Positions 1 through 5,724 are shown, numbered from the stretch's first letter. The stretch is DNA of 5,985 nucleotides from Methanobacteriota archaeon (GCA_018899795.1 JAHIHJ010000390.1:1-5985); one strand, 5' to 3'. Notes: generated by a model not told the origin, from the letters alone. Numbers and translations are program-made.

Positions 1-15
1 CAGAGGACACAGAGA
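1..15. repeat. CAGAGGACACAGAGA-type dispersed repeat, partial
   Basis: The sequence CAGAGGACACAGAGA at the very edge resembles a simple dispersed repeat that I remember from many intergenic regions (reading CTCTGTGTCCTCTG on the other strand). It is cut by the window edge, so its extent is unknown. It is of the same general kind as the repeats at 1191-1366 on the other side of the nuclease gene. Confidence 0.4.
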
Positions 16-57
16 TTCCTGATGCGGTTCTTCTCTTCTAAATTCACCTTCAGCCAT
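1..57 (-). CDS. start of an unidentified gene, cut by the window edge
   Basis: An ATG at 57-55 overlaps the stop of the upstream nuclease gene as TAATG, and a GAGGGGG ribosome-binding site (65-71) lies 7 bases before it, so initiation here is well supported. Only 19 codons are visible (MAEGEFRREEPHQESLCPL) and no family can be recognised from them. The last codons coincide with a CAGAGGACACAGAGA-type repeat, which commonly ends up inside spurious hypothetical proteins, so the frame may be short or non-functional. A type I specificity subunit (HsdS) or restriction subunit (HsdR) would be expected somewhere downstream, but these residues do not identify either. Confidence 0.4.
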   Translation of the reverse strand, partial: MAEGEFRREEPHQESLCPL

Positions 58-1163
58 TACTCAACCCCCTCTATCCTCTTTGCTACCTCGTCAACCTCTC
101 TGATTAGCTCATCTTCCGTGGGCAGGTACAATTTATATTTCGAAGCGAATATCTGGGTATTATTCTCAGGCAGTGTATAACGGGCGATGGTCTCTTTCTT
201 ATCATGGCAAAGAACAATTCCAATCGTTCTTTCTTCATCCTTCGTTTTGACTTCGCGATCGTAATAATTCACATACATCTGCAACTGACCCAAATCCTGA
301 TGCATAAGCTTACCGATTTTAAGATCTATCAACACAAAACAATGCAATAGACGGTTATAGAAGACAAGATCAATGTAGAAATGCTCAGCATCCAGCGTGA
401 TACGTTTCTGGCGGGCAACAAAAGTAAAACCCTTTCCCAGTTCAAGTATAAAACTTTGCAGATTATCAATGAGAGCAGTCTCAAGCTCTTTCTCAGTATA
501 CGCTGCATGTTCCTGCAATCCTAGAAATTCCAGAACATACGGGTCCTTGACCAGATCGCGAGGAGATTCCAGTACCTGCCCCTGCTCAGCCAGAACTTTT
601 ACCTGCGCCTTATCCCGGCTAAGTGACAGACGCTCGAAAAGCAGGGAATTAATCTGTCTATCCATTTCCCTCACAGACCAGTTTTCGGTTTCTGATTCCT
701 TCATATAAAAGTTCCGCGCATGTTCATTATCCAGACGCATAAGAAGAATATAGTGAGACCAGCTTAATTTGGCAGACAGTGTCTGCCGATTTTTGAAGGT
801 GACGTAAAAAGTCCTCATGTTTCTGAGATTGCGCACTGAAAATCCCTTGCCGAACTCAATTTTTAGCCGTCTGGAAAGGGTCTCCAATATTTCTTCTCCA
901 TACCCGGCCCTGGCTTCACCATGTTGTTCTTCCTCGATAATCAAGCGACCAATCTCGAAATAAGCCTGCACCATTACCAGATTGATTGCACGGGCAACAG
1001 TGTTCTGTGCATCCAGCAGAATTTGCCGGATCTGGCTATATAAAGAAGGATTTACTTCTTTAATCAGATTTCCATGAGTTTCATTAAATTTCAGTTGATC
1101 CATTCCTTCAACTCTTGTACCGTTTATTTCATTATTCTCTTTTTGTAATTTGCCCTTCGCCAT
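57..1163 (-). CDS. DUF1016/YhcG-family PD-(D/E)XK nuclease
   Basis: This 368-residue protein has the two-part YhcG layout. A helical DUF1016 N-terminal domain (about residues 41-185) includes the typical AYFEIGRLIIEEEQ and GKGFSVRNLRNMRTFY stretches. A C-terminal nuclease domain (about 205-350) follows. The PD-(D/E)XK core is visible as FYIDLVFYNRLLHCFVLIDLK, with D265, then D280 and K282 as the (D/E)-x-K pair, followed by HQDLGQLQMYVNYYDR. The Asp at 280 is normal for this family. Such proteins are predicted DNA nucleases often found inside type I restriction-modification operons; their exact role is not settled. The start is the first ATG, overlapping the preceding frame's stop (TAATG), with a G-rich GGGGGGGA stretch 7 bases upstream. 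About 40 residues precede the usual family start, and M21 is a weaker alternative. The length and both domains look intact. Confidence 0.95.
   Translation of the reverse strand: MAKGKLQKENNEINGTRVEGMDQLKFNETHGNLIKEVNPSLYSQIRQILLDAQNTVARAINLVMVQAYFEIGRLIIEEEQHGEARAGYGEEILETLSRRLKIEFGKGFSVRNLRNMRTFYVTFKNRQTLSAKLSWSHYILLMRLDNEHARNFYMKESETENWSVREMDRQINSLLFERLSLSRDKAQVKVLAEQGQVLESPRDLVKDPYVLEFLGLQEHAAYTEKELETALIDNLQSFILELGKGFTFVARQKRITLDAEHFYIDLVFYNRLLHCFVLIDLKIGKLMHQDLGQLQMYVNYYDREVKTKDEERTIGIVLCHDKKETIARYTLPENNTQIFASKYKLYLPTEDELIREVDEVAKRIEGVE
65..71 (-). promoter_or_regulatory. ribosome-binding site of the leftmost gene
   Basis: GAGGGGG on the minus strand lies inside the nuclease gene's last codons, 7 bases before the ATG at 57. 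It supports coupled re-initiation on the TAATG overlap. Confidence 0.55.
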
Positions 1164-1717
1164 TAATTCATCCCCCCCGCGCGGCTCAATCGCAGATGAA
1201 CGGGAGGCGCAGGCGGCGCGCGCTCAGGCGCCGGGGCGAAAAAGACGTTTAACCGCAAAGAGCGCAAAGGACGCAAAGATTCTTGCTTCATTGCTTTGGA
1301 TTCTTTGCATCCTTTGCGGTGAACCGATGAAATTAATCTGCGTTCATCTGCGTTTATCTGCGGTTTTTTATATTTAAAATTCATTATGTTTCCTTTGCTG
1401 ACAGATTTTGCGTTTTTGTTATATGTCCAATAAATGTCTGAAATCTGTCCGATATGTCCCATAAATGTCACAAAGATGTCCCTTGACTTTTGAGGAATTA
1501 TTTTCAGACGGTTTGACCCATTCGTGACCCAATTACGACCCAATAACATAGCAATTACTTCTGATATCGCCAGATAATCACCAGACTCACCAAAAAATCG
1601 CCAAGTAATTGCCAATCCCTTACTACCTTCGTGTCCCATCAAATCTACAACTTGTTCGGGGACATGTTCGGTGACTTGTTCGATCTCATTTCGGGTGATT
1701 TTCATAAAGGCACTCAT
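1163..1717 (-). CDS. doubtful repeat-derived frame in the operon (184 codons)
   Basis: I do not recognise a family. The frame starts at an ATG overlapping the hsdM stop (ATGA) with an AAGGAG ribosome-binding site 11 bases upstream, and its stop overlaps the nuclease start (TAATG). It therefore has the joints of a real operon member. Its content argues against an ordinary protein. Residues about 12-23 are a 4-residue repeat (EQVTEHVPEQV). Residues about 34-100 come from three arrays of 11-bp DNA repeats. The C-terminal third (KPQINADERRLISS, LRPLRSLRLN) is translated CGCAGAT- and CGCAAAGG-type dispersed repeat, ending in a low-complexity Pro/Ala/Arg tail. EQVTEQV-like tracts occur, to my memory, in C-terminal linkers of RecG-like or Fic-type proteins, so this could be a leftover of such a tail. 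It may also act only as a translated leader coupling hsdM to the nuclease. Confidence 0.3.
   Translation of the reverse strand: MSAFMKITRNEIEQVTEHVPEQVVDLMGHEGSKGLAITWRFFGESGDYLAISEVIAMLLGRNWVTNGSNRLKIIPQKSRDIFVTFMGHIGQISDIYWTYNKNAKSVSKGNIMNFKYKKPQINADERRLISSVHRKGCKESKAMKQESLRPLRSLRLNVFFAPAPERAPPAPPVHLRLSRAGGMN
1191..1366. repeat. nested inverted repeat of two dispersed repeat types
   Basis: Outer arms are CGCAGATGAACG (1191-1202) and CGTTCATCTGCG (1341-1352), a perfect 12-bp inverted pair. The right arm belongs to a three-unit direct repeat of ATCTGCGTTY (1336-1365). Inner arms are CGCAAAGGACGCAAAGA (1263-1279) and TCTTTGCATCCTTTGCG (1302-1318), matching at 16 of 17 positions. The odd pair is a G-U wobble in a minus-strand transcript. 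The left inner arm is preceded by another CGCAAAG copy at 1253-1269. A very GC-rich stretch (1201-1238) lies between the left arms, unlike the AT-rich surroundings. Both units resemble dispersed repeats I recall from intergenic regions of many unrelated genomes. The function is unknown; a long hairpin in the operon mRNA is the visible consequence. Confidence 0.75.
1421..1485. repeat. 11-bp array, unit around ATGTC
   Basis: The core (A/C)TGTC recurs at 1423, 1434, 1445, 1454, 1465 and 1476. The steps are 11, 11, 9, 11 and 11 bases, making two blocks of three. On the minus strand a typical unit reads GGACATTTATT. The copies are degenerate. Confidence 0.7.
1515..1547. repeat. 11-bp array, unit GACCCAATTAC
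   Basis: Three units in exact 11-bp register: GACCCATTCGT, GACCCAATTAC and GACCCAATAAC (1515, 1526, 1537). Confidence 0.75.
1563..1616. repeat. 10-11-bp array, unit around ATCGCCAG
   Basis: Five degenerate units: GATATCGCCAG, ATAATCACCAG, ACTCACCAAAA, AATCGCCAAG and TAATTGCCAAT. On the minus strand the consensus is close to TTGGCGATTAT. Confidence 0.65.
1646..1681. repeat. three 12-bp repeats coding EQVTEHVPEQV
   Basis: TACAACTTGTTC, GGGGACATGTTC and GGTGACTTGTTC follow one another in exact 12-bp register. Unlike the neighbouring 11-bp arrays, the period is a multiple of three, so it gives a clean 4-residue protein repeat (E-[QH]-V-x) in the minus-strand frame. Confidence 0.7.
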
Positions 1718-3495
1718 TTTGCCATTATCTCCTTCAAGTATCCCTCAATTTTAGTCTCAACACCCGCAATCTCCCCCTCAATTGTGCGAAGCTCCTGCCA
1801 TTCCCTCTCCACATTAATCTCTTCAGCCTCTTCCTGCGGGAAAACGTAAAGCGTGACATTAAGGTTATAATCATTATTTTTTATTTCATCAAGCGTTACC
1901 GCGCGAACAAATCCATCCCCGCCATCAAATTTCCTGTAAGCCTCCGCAATCCTCTGTATATTTGCCTCACCGAGCCTGTTGAGCTTCCTGACTTCAGGGT
2001 GCTGCTCGAACTCGCTGCTGGCGTTGATGAACAAAACCTTACCCTTCCCCGCCTCCGGTTTGTTCTTATTCAAAAATACCAGGGCGCCCGGCGCTCCGGT
2101 ATTATAAAATAATTTCTCAGGTAAGAGTATCAGGCCCTCAATTAGATCATCTTCCAACATCCTGCTCCTGATAGCCTGCTCCTTGCCACCCCTGAAAAGG
2201 CAGCCATTATCGATAACTACACCTACCCTCCCAGTATCCTCCTTTGCGCTTGCAAGCATGTGCTGTACCCATGCCCAGTCCGCCGATTGCTTCGGGACAA
2301 ATCCGTATCTGAAGCGCTGCTTCCAGAACTCGCCCTTCTTTATGACTTCCTCGTCATAACCATCCTGATTCCATGGAGGATTGGCAATGACAACATCAAA
2401 TTGTTTCAGTCCCTCACCCTCTTTGAACTTGGGGTAGAGGATAGTATCGCCATAGGCAAGATTGGCATTCTTAATATCGTGGATATACAAATTCATCCTG
2501 CCAAGCGCCAGGGTCTTCTGGTTTGCTTCCTGACCATAGAGGAATAACTTATCAACTTCTGCTTTACCATATTGGTTTTCAACATGCTTGTAAGAAACTA
2601 TCAGCATTCCGTTAGAAGCTGAAGCAGGGTCATATACGCTCTCTCCAGGCTTTGGGTCAAGTATCTCTATCAGGAGCTTGATAACCTCTCTCGGTGTGTA
2701 GACCTCTCCCTCTTTTGCTTTCATCGGAGCGAAATATCTTAAGATCCACTCGTATGCATCTCCCAGAATATCAGGCGAAACGTGATGGAGCTTCTGTATA
2801 CTGAAAAGTTCAACAAGCTGCCGCAATATCTCAGCATTTTCCCTGCTTGTAGTAAACTGGATGAAATCAACATTATCAAGAACATCTTTTAAATGGGGGT
2901 TTCGATCAGCTAAAGTCTTCAATGCGTGGGATAGCTTTTCAGGTAACGTACTTACATCTTTTCGAATATTATCCCACAGGAACTCGGAAGGAAAGTCAAA
3001 ATCGTGATAGGCAGCATTTTTTGCTTCTTCCTGTGCCTCATCTTCACTTAAACCATCCTCAACGGCTTCCTTAAATGCTTTCTCATATTCAAGCTCCCAC
3101 TTATCGCTAAATCTTTTCAGGAAAAGGAGTATTAGAATGAACTTATAGTCAACCCTGGTCCTTATGAGGTCTGCCGCTTTTTTTAATAGCCCTTCAACCT
3201 CTCCCCGGTCTAATTTGTTATTTTTAAGAGCAAAAATTTCGCCAATAATTTTTTCTTTGCTTTTGAGTTTATATAGTCTTTTTCTTGCATCAGATGGATC
3301 GGGTTCGTCAGTCAGCCATCCAGCCTTACGCATTTCTGAAAGGTAAACGGGTATTTCTTCCCTTTTATCTTGGTTCTTATCCCCCAATATTTTAGCGGCT
3401 TGATCAATATTAAATTCGGAATCACTGAACGCGCCCCACAATAAAGAATATCTTTTCTCGACCCATGCAGGTACTTTGAATTCCACCTTTGCCAT
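1714..3495 (-). CDS. hsdM: type I restriction-modification DNA methyltransferase subunit HsdM with N-terminal winged helix
   Basis: HsdM transfers a methyl group from S-adenosylmethionine to adenine N6 in a target chosen by HsdS, as part of the HsdM2S core. In this 593-residue protein the N6-methylase region runs from about residue 95. It shows GEVYTPREV (263-271), a motif I equivalent DPASASNGML (289-298), YGQEANQ (320-326), and the catalytic motif IV NPPW (372-375). A C-terminal coiled-coil-like tail (about 560-590) follows, as expected for contact with HsdS. Residues 1-80 form an extra winged-helix-like domain (VYLSEMRKAGWLTDEPDPSDARKRLYKL region), which makes the protein longer than the roughly 500 residues usual for the family. 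The start fits a TATA box 24-31 bases upstream, implying a leaderless transcript, and no good ribosome-binding site is seen. The methylase motif I carries Ala where Gly is usual. hsdS and hsdR are not in view; the gene is first in a leftward operon. Confidence 0.95.
   Translation of the reverse strand: MAKVEFKVPAWVEKRYSLLWGAFSDSEFNIDQAAKILGDKNQDKREEIPVYLSEMRKAGWLTDEPDPSDARKRLYKLKSKEKIIGEIFALKNNKLDRGEVEGLLKKAADLIRTRVDYKFILILLFLKRFSDKWELEYEKAFKEAVEDGLSEDEAQEEAKNAAYHDFDFPSEFLWDNIRKDVSTLPEKLSHALKTLADRNPHLKDVLDNVDFIQFTTSRENAEILRQLVELFSIQKLHHVSPDILGDAYEWILRYFAPMKAKEGEVYTPREVIKLLIEILDPKPGESVYDPASASNGMLIVSYKHVENQYGKAEVDKLFLYGQEANQKTLALGRMNLYIHDIKNANLAYGDTILYPKFKEGEGLKQFDVVIANPPWNQDGYDEEVIKKGEFWKQRFRYGFVPKQSADWAWVQHMLASAKEDTGRVGVVIDNGCLFRGGKEQAIRSRMLEDDLIEGLILLPEKLFYNTGAPGALVFLNKNKPEAGKGKVLFINASSEFEQHPEVRKLNRLGEANIQRIAEAYRKFDGGDGFVRAVTLDEIKNNDYNLNVTLYVFPQEEAEEINVEREWQELRTIEGEIAGVETKIEGYLKEIMAK
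1729..1734 (-). promoter_or_regulatory. ribosome-binding site inside the 3' end of hsdM
   Basis: AAGGAG on the minus strand lies 11 bases before the ATG at 1717 and 5 bases before another, in-frame hsdM ATG (codon 591). It is the best sequence evidence that translation restarts at the hsdM stop. Confidence 0.55.
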
Positions 3496-3518
3496 GAGTA
3501 CTTCATTTATTCTATAAG

Positions 3519-3526
3519 GATATAAA
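3519..3526 (-). promoter_or_regulatory. archaeal TATA box for hsdM
   Basis: The minus strand reads TTTATATC, close to the archaeal TATA consensus, 24-31 bases before the hsdM ATG. Initiation about 25 bases downstream of its centre would fall almost on the ATG, so a leaderless mRNA is inferred. Confidence 0.65.
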
Positions 3527-3533
3527 CCTATTG

Positions 3534-3579
3534 CTTATCAATAAGTTATTTAATTATTAACTTATAATTTGGAATAAGT
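3534..3579. promoter_or_regulatory. palindromic ATAAG/CTTAT sites upstream of hsdM (possible operator)
   Basis: Four copies of one half-site alternate in orientation: CTTAT 3534, ATAAG 3541, CTTAT 3561, ATAAG 3574. The best pair is ATAAGTTA (3541-3548) with TAACTTAT (3558-3565), 8-bp perfect arms around 9 bases. The cluster begins 8 bases upstream of the TATA box. Binding by a regulator, perhaps the winged helix of HsdM itself, is a guess. The region is very AT-rich, so chance palindromes are a real possibility. Confidence 0.35.
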
Positions 3580-3650
3580 ATTGCTTGATTTTACTTTCAA
3601 TCAAATTTGTTGCAATAATAAATTTTAAATATAATGACTGGATAACATAA

Positions 3651-3710
3651 TATCATGGGCAGGTAAATACTTTTTTGGATACCACCACACTCCCCAACCT
3701 GCCCATAATA
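3651..3710. repeat. 14-bp-arm inverted repeat between protease gene and hsdM
   Basis: ATGGGCAGGT (3655-3664) and ACCTGCCCAT (3697-3706) are perfect inverted copies. Adding the flanks gives 14-bp arms with one mismatch (3651-3664 and 3697-3710) around 32 bases. The arms are GC-rich in an AT-rich gap. It lies 69 bases past the protease stop and could be a hairpin in its 3' UTR, a terminator, or the remnant of a small mobile element. No clean T-run follows on the minus strand. Apart from this and the hsdM promoter elements, I see nothing else in the 3496-3778 gap. Confidence 0.6.
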
Positions 3711-3778
3711 CTTATTTTGCATGACTTTTTGTGGCGGGGCAGTTTTCGTGAAAGCTTCTGATAAATTAATTGCCAGAT

Positions 3779-5638
3779 TTATCTAACAACCACTGATACA
3801 TTATCTACGTTCGCATCTTCATCAGAACCGGACATTTTTGCCCTGAATCTCAATTTGAATCCATTTACCAGATATCCTGTTGATAAACCGATCTCTTCGT
3901 GATGCCAGGTATTCTCAGTATCAACATTTCCTTTTAAACATCTATTTTCTTTCCACGAGACTCCATTATACAGATCAAGGCAAAGATATTCCCCGGTATC
4001 AAGACTGCTTTCTATTAACCAATCAAAGTTTATTGTTGCCTCTGTTCTCCCTGAAAGGTCAATTGGATTGGCTATAGTAATGTAAGCATCCCTGGCACTA
4101 CCATCGACTTCTGCCGAGCGAATGCCTTCTGTGGCTCTTTGATTTGAGTCGTACCAGTCTTTTTGAGAATCCTGAACCCATTTTGTAAGAATTCCAGTCT
4201 CAAAACTATCGGAGAATACAGTCGTCACAACTGGTTTATCATTTAACGGACTTATTGAAATTGATACTGTGGCAACATTGCTATCTGCTTTTCCATCATT
4301 GACTTTGAATGTAAAGCTATCCTGACCGTTGTAATTCAAATTCGGAGAATAAACAAGAGTGGGAGCAGTTCCGTTTAACACGCCATGCAAGGGTCCTGAA
4401 ACAATTGAAAACGTAATTGGATCATTATCTACATCACTGGCGGTCAAAACAATAATTACCGGTGTGTCTTCAATGGTAGTTATTGTTTGTTCATTTGCGA
4501 CCGGTGGATCGTTAGGTATTACTGGAACTGAAACATAGTTAAGGGCTGCTTCTGCATTTATCAGACCCCAGCCATACACATCGTCCCTTCCAGTAACTCC
4601 AAGATCAACAGCTGTGTTTTTAAGAGCATCTTCTATCTGTGATGGAGTTAATTGGCTATTTTTCGATTTGAGCAAAGCTGCAACTCCTGAAACGTGAGGG
4701 GTAGCCATCGATGTTCCCTGGAAGAAATAATAACCCCAGGCACTTCCCTGAAAGGTCTGCTGCAGTATTCCGTCACCATACCCATCATTATTTTGATCAA
4801 CGTTTACATCGCCTCCTGGAGCGACCAGATCCAGGTTTGTGCCATAGTTCGAGTAATATGCCAGAGTTCTGTCAAAACGAGTAGCTCCAACAGAAATCAC
4901 ATTGTTGCATGCAGCAGGATAACTTAAACTGTTCATTCCATCATTTCCAGCAGCAGCTACTACTGTAACTCCCATAGAAGATGCATAGTCAACTGCACCG
5001 CACAGGGTTGAAGAAGGTGAGCCTCCTCCTAAACTCATACTGATAACCCTGGCTCCATGATCTGACGCCCACATAATACCATCTGCAACTTGTTGATAAG
5101 TCCCGCTTCCGTATCGGTCAAGCACTTTAACCGCCATAAGTTCGCTGTTATACGCTATTCCAGCTACTCCAATCCCATTATTAGTACTTTGAGCAACTGT
5201 TCCTGCAACATGTGTACCATGTCCATTGTCATCAGTTGGGTCGTTATCATTATTGATGAAATCATAACCCCCTACAAATTTAGTATTGACAAGATCAGTC
5301 CCTTTCTTGATACCAGTGTCAATTATTGCCACAATTACTCCTGACCCTGTTGAAATATCCCAGGCAGGTTCTGCATTGATCCCGCCAGCTTTCAGATTCC
5401 ATTGATATTTATAATATTGGTCATTCGGGACCATCAATGCATGAGCAATGTAGTTCGGCTCTGCGTATTCAACTCCGGCTTCCTTTTTATAAAGTTCAAC
5501 CATTTCGGACACGGTTTTGCCTTTGGGTATCTCTATTCTTTCTGATCCTGAGTAATGACTTTTCGCTCTAAATTTACCCCCATAATCAATGAGATCAATA
5601 TAATTAACAAAACTTTTCTTGCCATAATTATACTCCAA
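3779..5638 (-). CDS. secreted subtilisin-like (S8) serine protease, N-terminus frameshifted
   Basis: This is a calcium-type extracellular endopeptidase with the Asp-His-Ser triad, numbered on the 619-codon open frame: D107 (AIIDTG), H140 (NGHGTHVAG) and S310 (GTSMATPHVSG), with oxyanion Asn 232 (AAAGND). The order is a shortened inhibitor-I9 propeptide (about 21-66, ending VEYAEPNY), the S8 domain (about 75-368), a cadherin/Ig-like domain (about 376-467, with DVDNDP and YNGQDSFTFKVNDG), and a C-terminal jelly-roll-like domain (about 472-619). C553 and C567 could form a disulfide. No C-terminal membrane anchor is seen. The only start that keeps the frame open is a TTG at 5638, giving a non-secretory N-terminus (EYNYGKKSF). 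The true start is probably the ATG at 5625 with GGAG 7 bases before it, which encodes a signal peptide one frame away. The gene is therefore frameshifted at its 5' end, by mutation, sequence error or recoding. Confidence 0.9.
   Translation of the reverse strand: MEYNYGKKSFVNYIDLIDYGGKFRAKSHYSGSERIEIPKGKTVSEMVELYKKEAGVEYAEPNYIAHALMVPNDQYYKYQWNLKAGGINAEPAWDISTGSGVIVAIIDTGIKKGTDLVNTKFVGGYDFINNDNDPTDDNGHGTHVAGTVAQSTNNGIGVAGIAYNSELMAVKVLDRYGSGTYQQVADGIMWASDHGARVISMSLGGGSPSSTLCGAVDYASSMGVTVVAAAGNDGMNSLSYPAACNNVISVGATRFDRTLAYYSNYGTNLDLVAPGGDVNVDQNNDGYGDGILQQTFQGSAWGYYFFQGTSMATPHVSGVAALLKSKNSQLTPSQIEDALKNTAVDLGVTGRDDVYGWGLINAEAALNYVSVPVIPNDPPVANEQTITTIEDTPVIIVLTASDVDNDPITFSIVSGPLHGVLNGTAPTLVYSPNLNYNGQDSFTFKVNDGKADSNVATVSISISPLNDKPVVTTVFSDSFETGILTKWVQDSQKDWYDSNQRATEGIRSAEVDGSARDAYITIANPIDLSGRTEATINFDWLIESSLDTGEYLCLDLYNGVSWKENRCLKGNVDTENTWHHEEIGLSTGYLVNGFKLRFRAKMSGSDEDANVDNVSVVVR
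5533..5625 (-). CDS. out-of-frame signal peptide of the S8 protease
   Basis: ATG at 5625 opens a 30-codon frame whose first 16 residues, MARKVLLIILISLIMG, are a textbook signal-peptide start: a basic n-region, then a hydrophobic core. It stops at a TAG (5533-5535). The protease frame overlaps it and is reached by a -1 shift. Adding a single G to the G5 run (C5 on the plus strand, 5577-5581) would join the two frames as ...SLIMGGKFRAKS. It is best read as the detached 5' end of the protease gene, not as an independent peptide. Confidence 0.65.
   Translation of the reverse strand: MARKVLLIILISLIMGVNLERKVITQDQKE
5633..5636 (-). promoter_or_regulatory. ribosome-binding site deciding the protease start
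   Basis: GGAG on the minus strand lies 7 bases (TATAATT) before the ATG at 5625. In the TTG-started frame the same bases would be coding (codons 1-2), which argues that the TTG is not the natural start. Confidence 0.6.
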
Positions 5639-5658
5639 AATATGTCATGTTTTGTATG

Positions 5659-5666
5659 TATTTATA
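5659..5666 (-). promoter_or_regulatory. TATA box for the protease, possibly shared with kae1
   Basis: The minus strand reads TATAAATA. Initiation about 25 bases on would fall near 5637, giving a short leader that carries the GGAG site and the ATG at 5625. The plus strand at 5661-5668 reads TTTATAGA, which could serve kae1 with a leader of about 35 bases. Confidence 0.5.
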
Positions 5667-5724
5667 GATGTCCATGAGATTTACGAAAGTATTAATTCAC
5701 TCAAATCCGTTCTGTGTCCTGCCA

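Noticed and set aside
397..708. Plus-strand open frame of 103 codons inside the nuclease gene
   Set aside because: It is the antisense of a well-supported DUF1016 gene, shows Ser/Arg-rich low-information content and has no family features.
1150..1377. Plus-strand open frame ending ICVHLRLSAVFYI
   Set aside because: It is a translation of the dispersed CGCAAAGG and ATCTGCGTT repeats, a pattern I recall from many spurious hypothetical proteins.
1368..1378. TATA-like AT stretch (TTTAAATATA on the minus strand) as a promoter for the nuclease gene
   Set aside because: It lies about 200 bases ahead of the nuclease ATG with the GC-rich hairpin between, and the overlapping genes point to readthrough from hsdM. 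An internal promoter cannot be excluded.
1191..1681. CRISPR array
   Set aside because: The repeats are 10-17 bp, degenerate and directly adjacent, with no unique spacers of constant length and no cas genes nearby.
3312..3506. Minus-strand 64-codon frame overlapping the hsdM start
   Set aside because: It overlaps the N-terminal domain of hsdM in another frame and has no recognisable domain.
3720..3785. 21-codon plus-strand frame starting MTFCGGAVFVK
   Set aside because: It is very short, has no ribosome site, and runs antisense into the protease stop.
4694..5344. Plus-strand frames within the protease gene
   Set aside because: They are shadows of the strongly conserved S8 catalytic domain on the opposite strand.
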